From Aquidulcibacter sp. (GTDB lineage: Bacteria > Pseudomonadota > Alphaproteobacteria > Caulobacterales > Aquidulcibacteraceae), in the NCBI RefSeq assembly GCF_020253525.1, contig NZ_JADCBK010000064.1:1-64000 (forward strand): a stretch of DNA of 64,000 nt, written 5' to 3'. Shown here piece by piece: positions 63,202-64,000 of this stretch. The position numbers were made by a program, and so were the translations under genes. The notes under the pieces were generated by a model. It had not been told where the DNA came from. It made no database searches and worked only from the letters and a program-made list of their open reading frames with translations. Numbering within the stretch: position 1 is the stretch's first letter; each line of letters begins with the position of its first letter.

Positions 63202-63513
63202 GCGGTAGCCCTGTTTTTAATCCGAACACACAGAGGGCCATGAGGTTGTAAAACCCCTGCTGGTCCCGCTCTCCTGTGGTCCACCCCCGTGCGACTTAGA
63301 GACTAGACTTATGCCTCATTCAACTTGATGTGAAGCGTTAATAGCCGTCTGACCCTCCCAAAGGGAAAATTGCGCGTAACATGAGCAGCTTATCGCTATG
63401 CAGACCGCATCTTATGCCAATCAGCTCACGGTGAATTGACCCCTTGGCAATTGCGCGTTGGCACCATCGGTCGTTTTCTGAAAGTTTATTAAGCTCGCAC
63501 CAAATGGACCTGC

Positions 63514-64000
63514 ATGACCGCCTTCTTTCAAAAGCCTTTGTGGCTTCGCATCCTCGTCGCCATGGTTTTGGGTGTCTTCTTGGGCTTTGGGATCAGGCCA
63601 GAGGGCTATCTTAATGGCTTAATCGACGGTGAGGCATGGTCAGCCGCGCTGAAGCTGATTGGAGATGCCTTCATCCGCTTGATCCGGATGTTGTCGGTGC
63701 CGTTGATCTTTGTGTCGGTTGCTGCAGCTGTTGTGTCGATTGGCGATTTGAGTCGGCTTGGAAAGTCTGGTGCCCGGATCGCCGCGCTGTACATACCTTC
63801 CGGTCTTTTGGCTGCGTGTCTCGGTGTTGGTTTGGCGATGCTGCTCCAACCTGGCGCAGGGATTGAAGCCCCCGTCGGCCTTTCTGCGCCACCAGTAAAG
63901 CCCCCACCAACCGGCGCGGATATTCTAGCCATGTTCATCCCGGCCAATCCGGTTAAGGCCTTGGCTGAAGGCGATATGTTGAGCGTGATCGTCTTTGCCA
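63514..64000 (+). CDS. DAACS-family symporter, 5' part only (cut by window edge)
   Basis: This gene is missing from the ORF track because it has no stop inside the window. Translation from ATG 63514 gives about 162 residues: MTAFFQKPLWLRILVAMVLG, then GDAFIRLIRMLSVPLIFVSV, which is the third-helix motif of the DAACS family, and later IPANPVKALAEGDMLSVIVF. It is clearly a diverged paralogue of the neighbouring gene on the other strand. The intergenic 63202-63513 (312 bp) holds no gene. It contains a 10-bp direct repeat AATTGCGCGT at 63368-63377 and 63449-63458 that might serve a regulator. Confidence 0.88.
   Translation, partial: MTAFFQKPLWLRILVAMVLGVFLGFGIRPEGYLNGLIDGEAWSAALKLIGDAFIRLIRMLSVPLIFVSVAAAVVSIGDLSRLGKSGARIAALYIPSGLLAACLGVGLAMLLQPGAGIEAPVGLSAPPVKPPPTGADILAMFIPANPVKALAEGDMLSVIVFA

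Overview
The window looks like the replication-origin-proximal part of a Caulobacterales-type alphaproteobacterial chromosome. Three things support this. The gene order hemE / intergenic region / RP001-like gene / maf / aroE / coaE / dnaQ / secB is the known layout around the Caulobacter origin (Cori). The hemE-RP001 gap carries DnaA-like boxes and a perfect CtrA box (TTAA-N7-TTAA). There is also a complete Flp/Tad (cpa) pilus locus. The DNA appears less GC-rich than Caulobacter itself, and the genus cannot be fixed by eye.

Layout. 1-429: non-coding DNA rich in palindromes. 430-11522 (minus): the classical rimP-nusA-ylxR-infB-rbfA-truB-rpsO-pnp translation/RNA-decay operon, broken between infB and rbfA by a roughly 1.2 kb accessory insert (4529-5798). 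The insert holds three tandem copies of an unknown small gene (one intact, one with a nonsense codon, one internally deleted) and a frameshifted gene fragment. 11728-14306 (minus): FKBP-type isomerase lipoprotein, Fur, RimI, TsaB and an ArsC-like protein. 14506-18193 (plus): a UMF1-type MFS protein, pabB and a pabC-like gene. 18190-30285: the Tad pilus locus, with TadE/TadG-like pseudopilins and a secretin-N protein on minus, then on plus two tandemly duplicated Flp pilins, cpaA-cpaF, tadB and tadC.

30311-39594: a zinc-finger protein, an ABC ATPase without a visible permease, trmB, an XRE regulator, and the lnt-corC-ybeY-phoH-miaB cluster, in which phoH and ybeY are fused into one reading frame. 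An L,D-transpeptidase and an OmpR-type response regulator follow. 39611-43692: a GntR/UTRA regulator, a YciI-like protein, and an aconitase-family large/small pair with an isocitrate-lyase-family lyase. The last three resemble the 2,3-dimethylmalate dehydratase/lyase module. 43841-45960: small envelope and membrane genes, including a HIG1-type protein overlapping an SDR that has lost its catalytic Tyr and Lys.

46033-50063 (minus): hemE-hemH-hemJ-rho. 50064-50537: the origin candidate. 50538-54141 (plus): ppsR/RP001, maf, aroE, coaE, dnaQ. 54138-57358: secB (minus), then a Tim44-like gene, mltA and smr. 57359-61929: an alpha-glucosidase, a dienelactone hydrolase (minus), a ClpP paralogue, rimM and rph. 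61933-64000: two divergent DAACS-family symporters, the second cut by the window edge and absent from the ORF track.

Most genes are housekeeping. The novelty lies in the accessory insert inside the nusA-infB operon, the duplicated pilin unit, the PhoH-YbeY fusion, the dimethylmalate-like operon, and the chance to read an origin directly. No rRNA, tRNA, CRISPR array or insertion sequence was seen.
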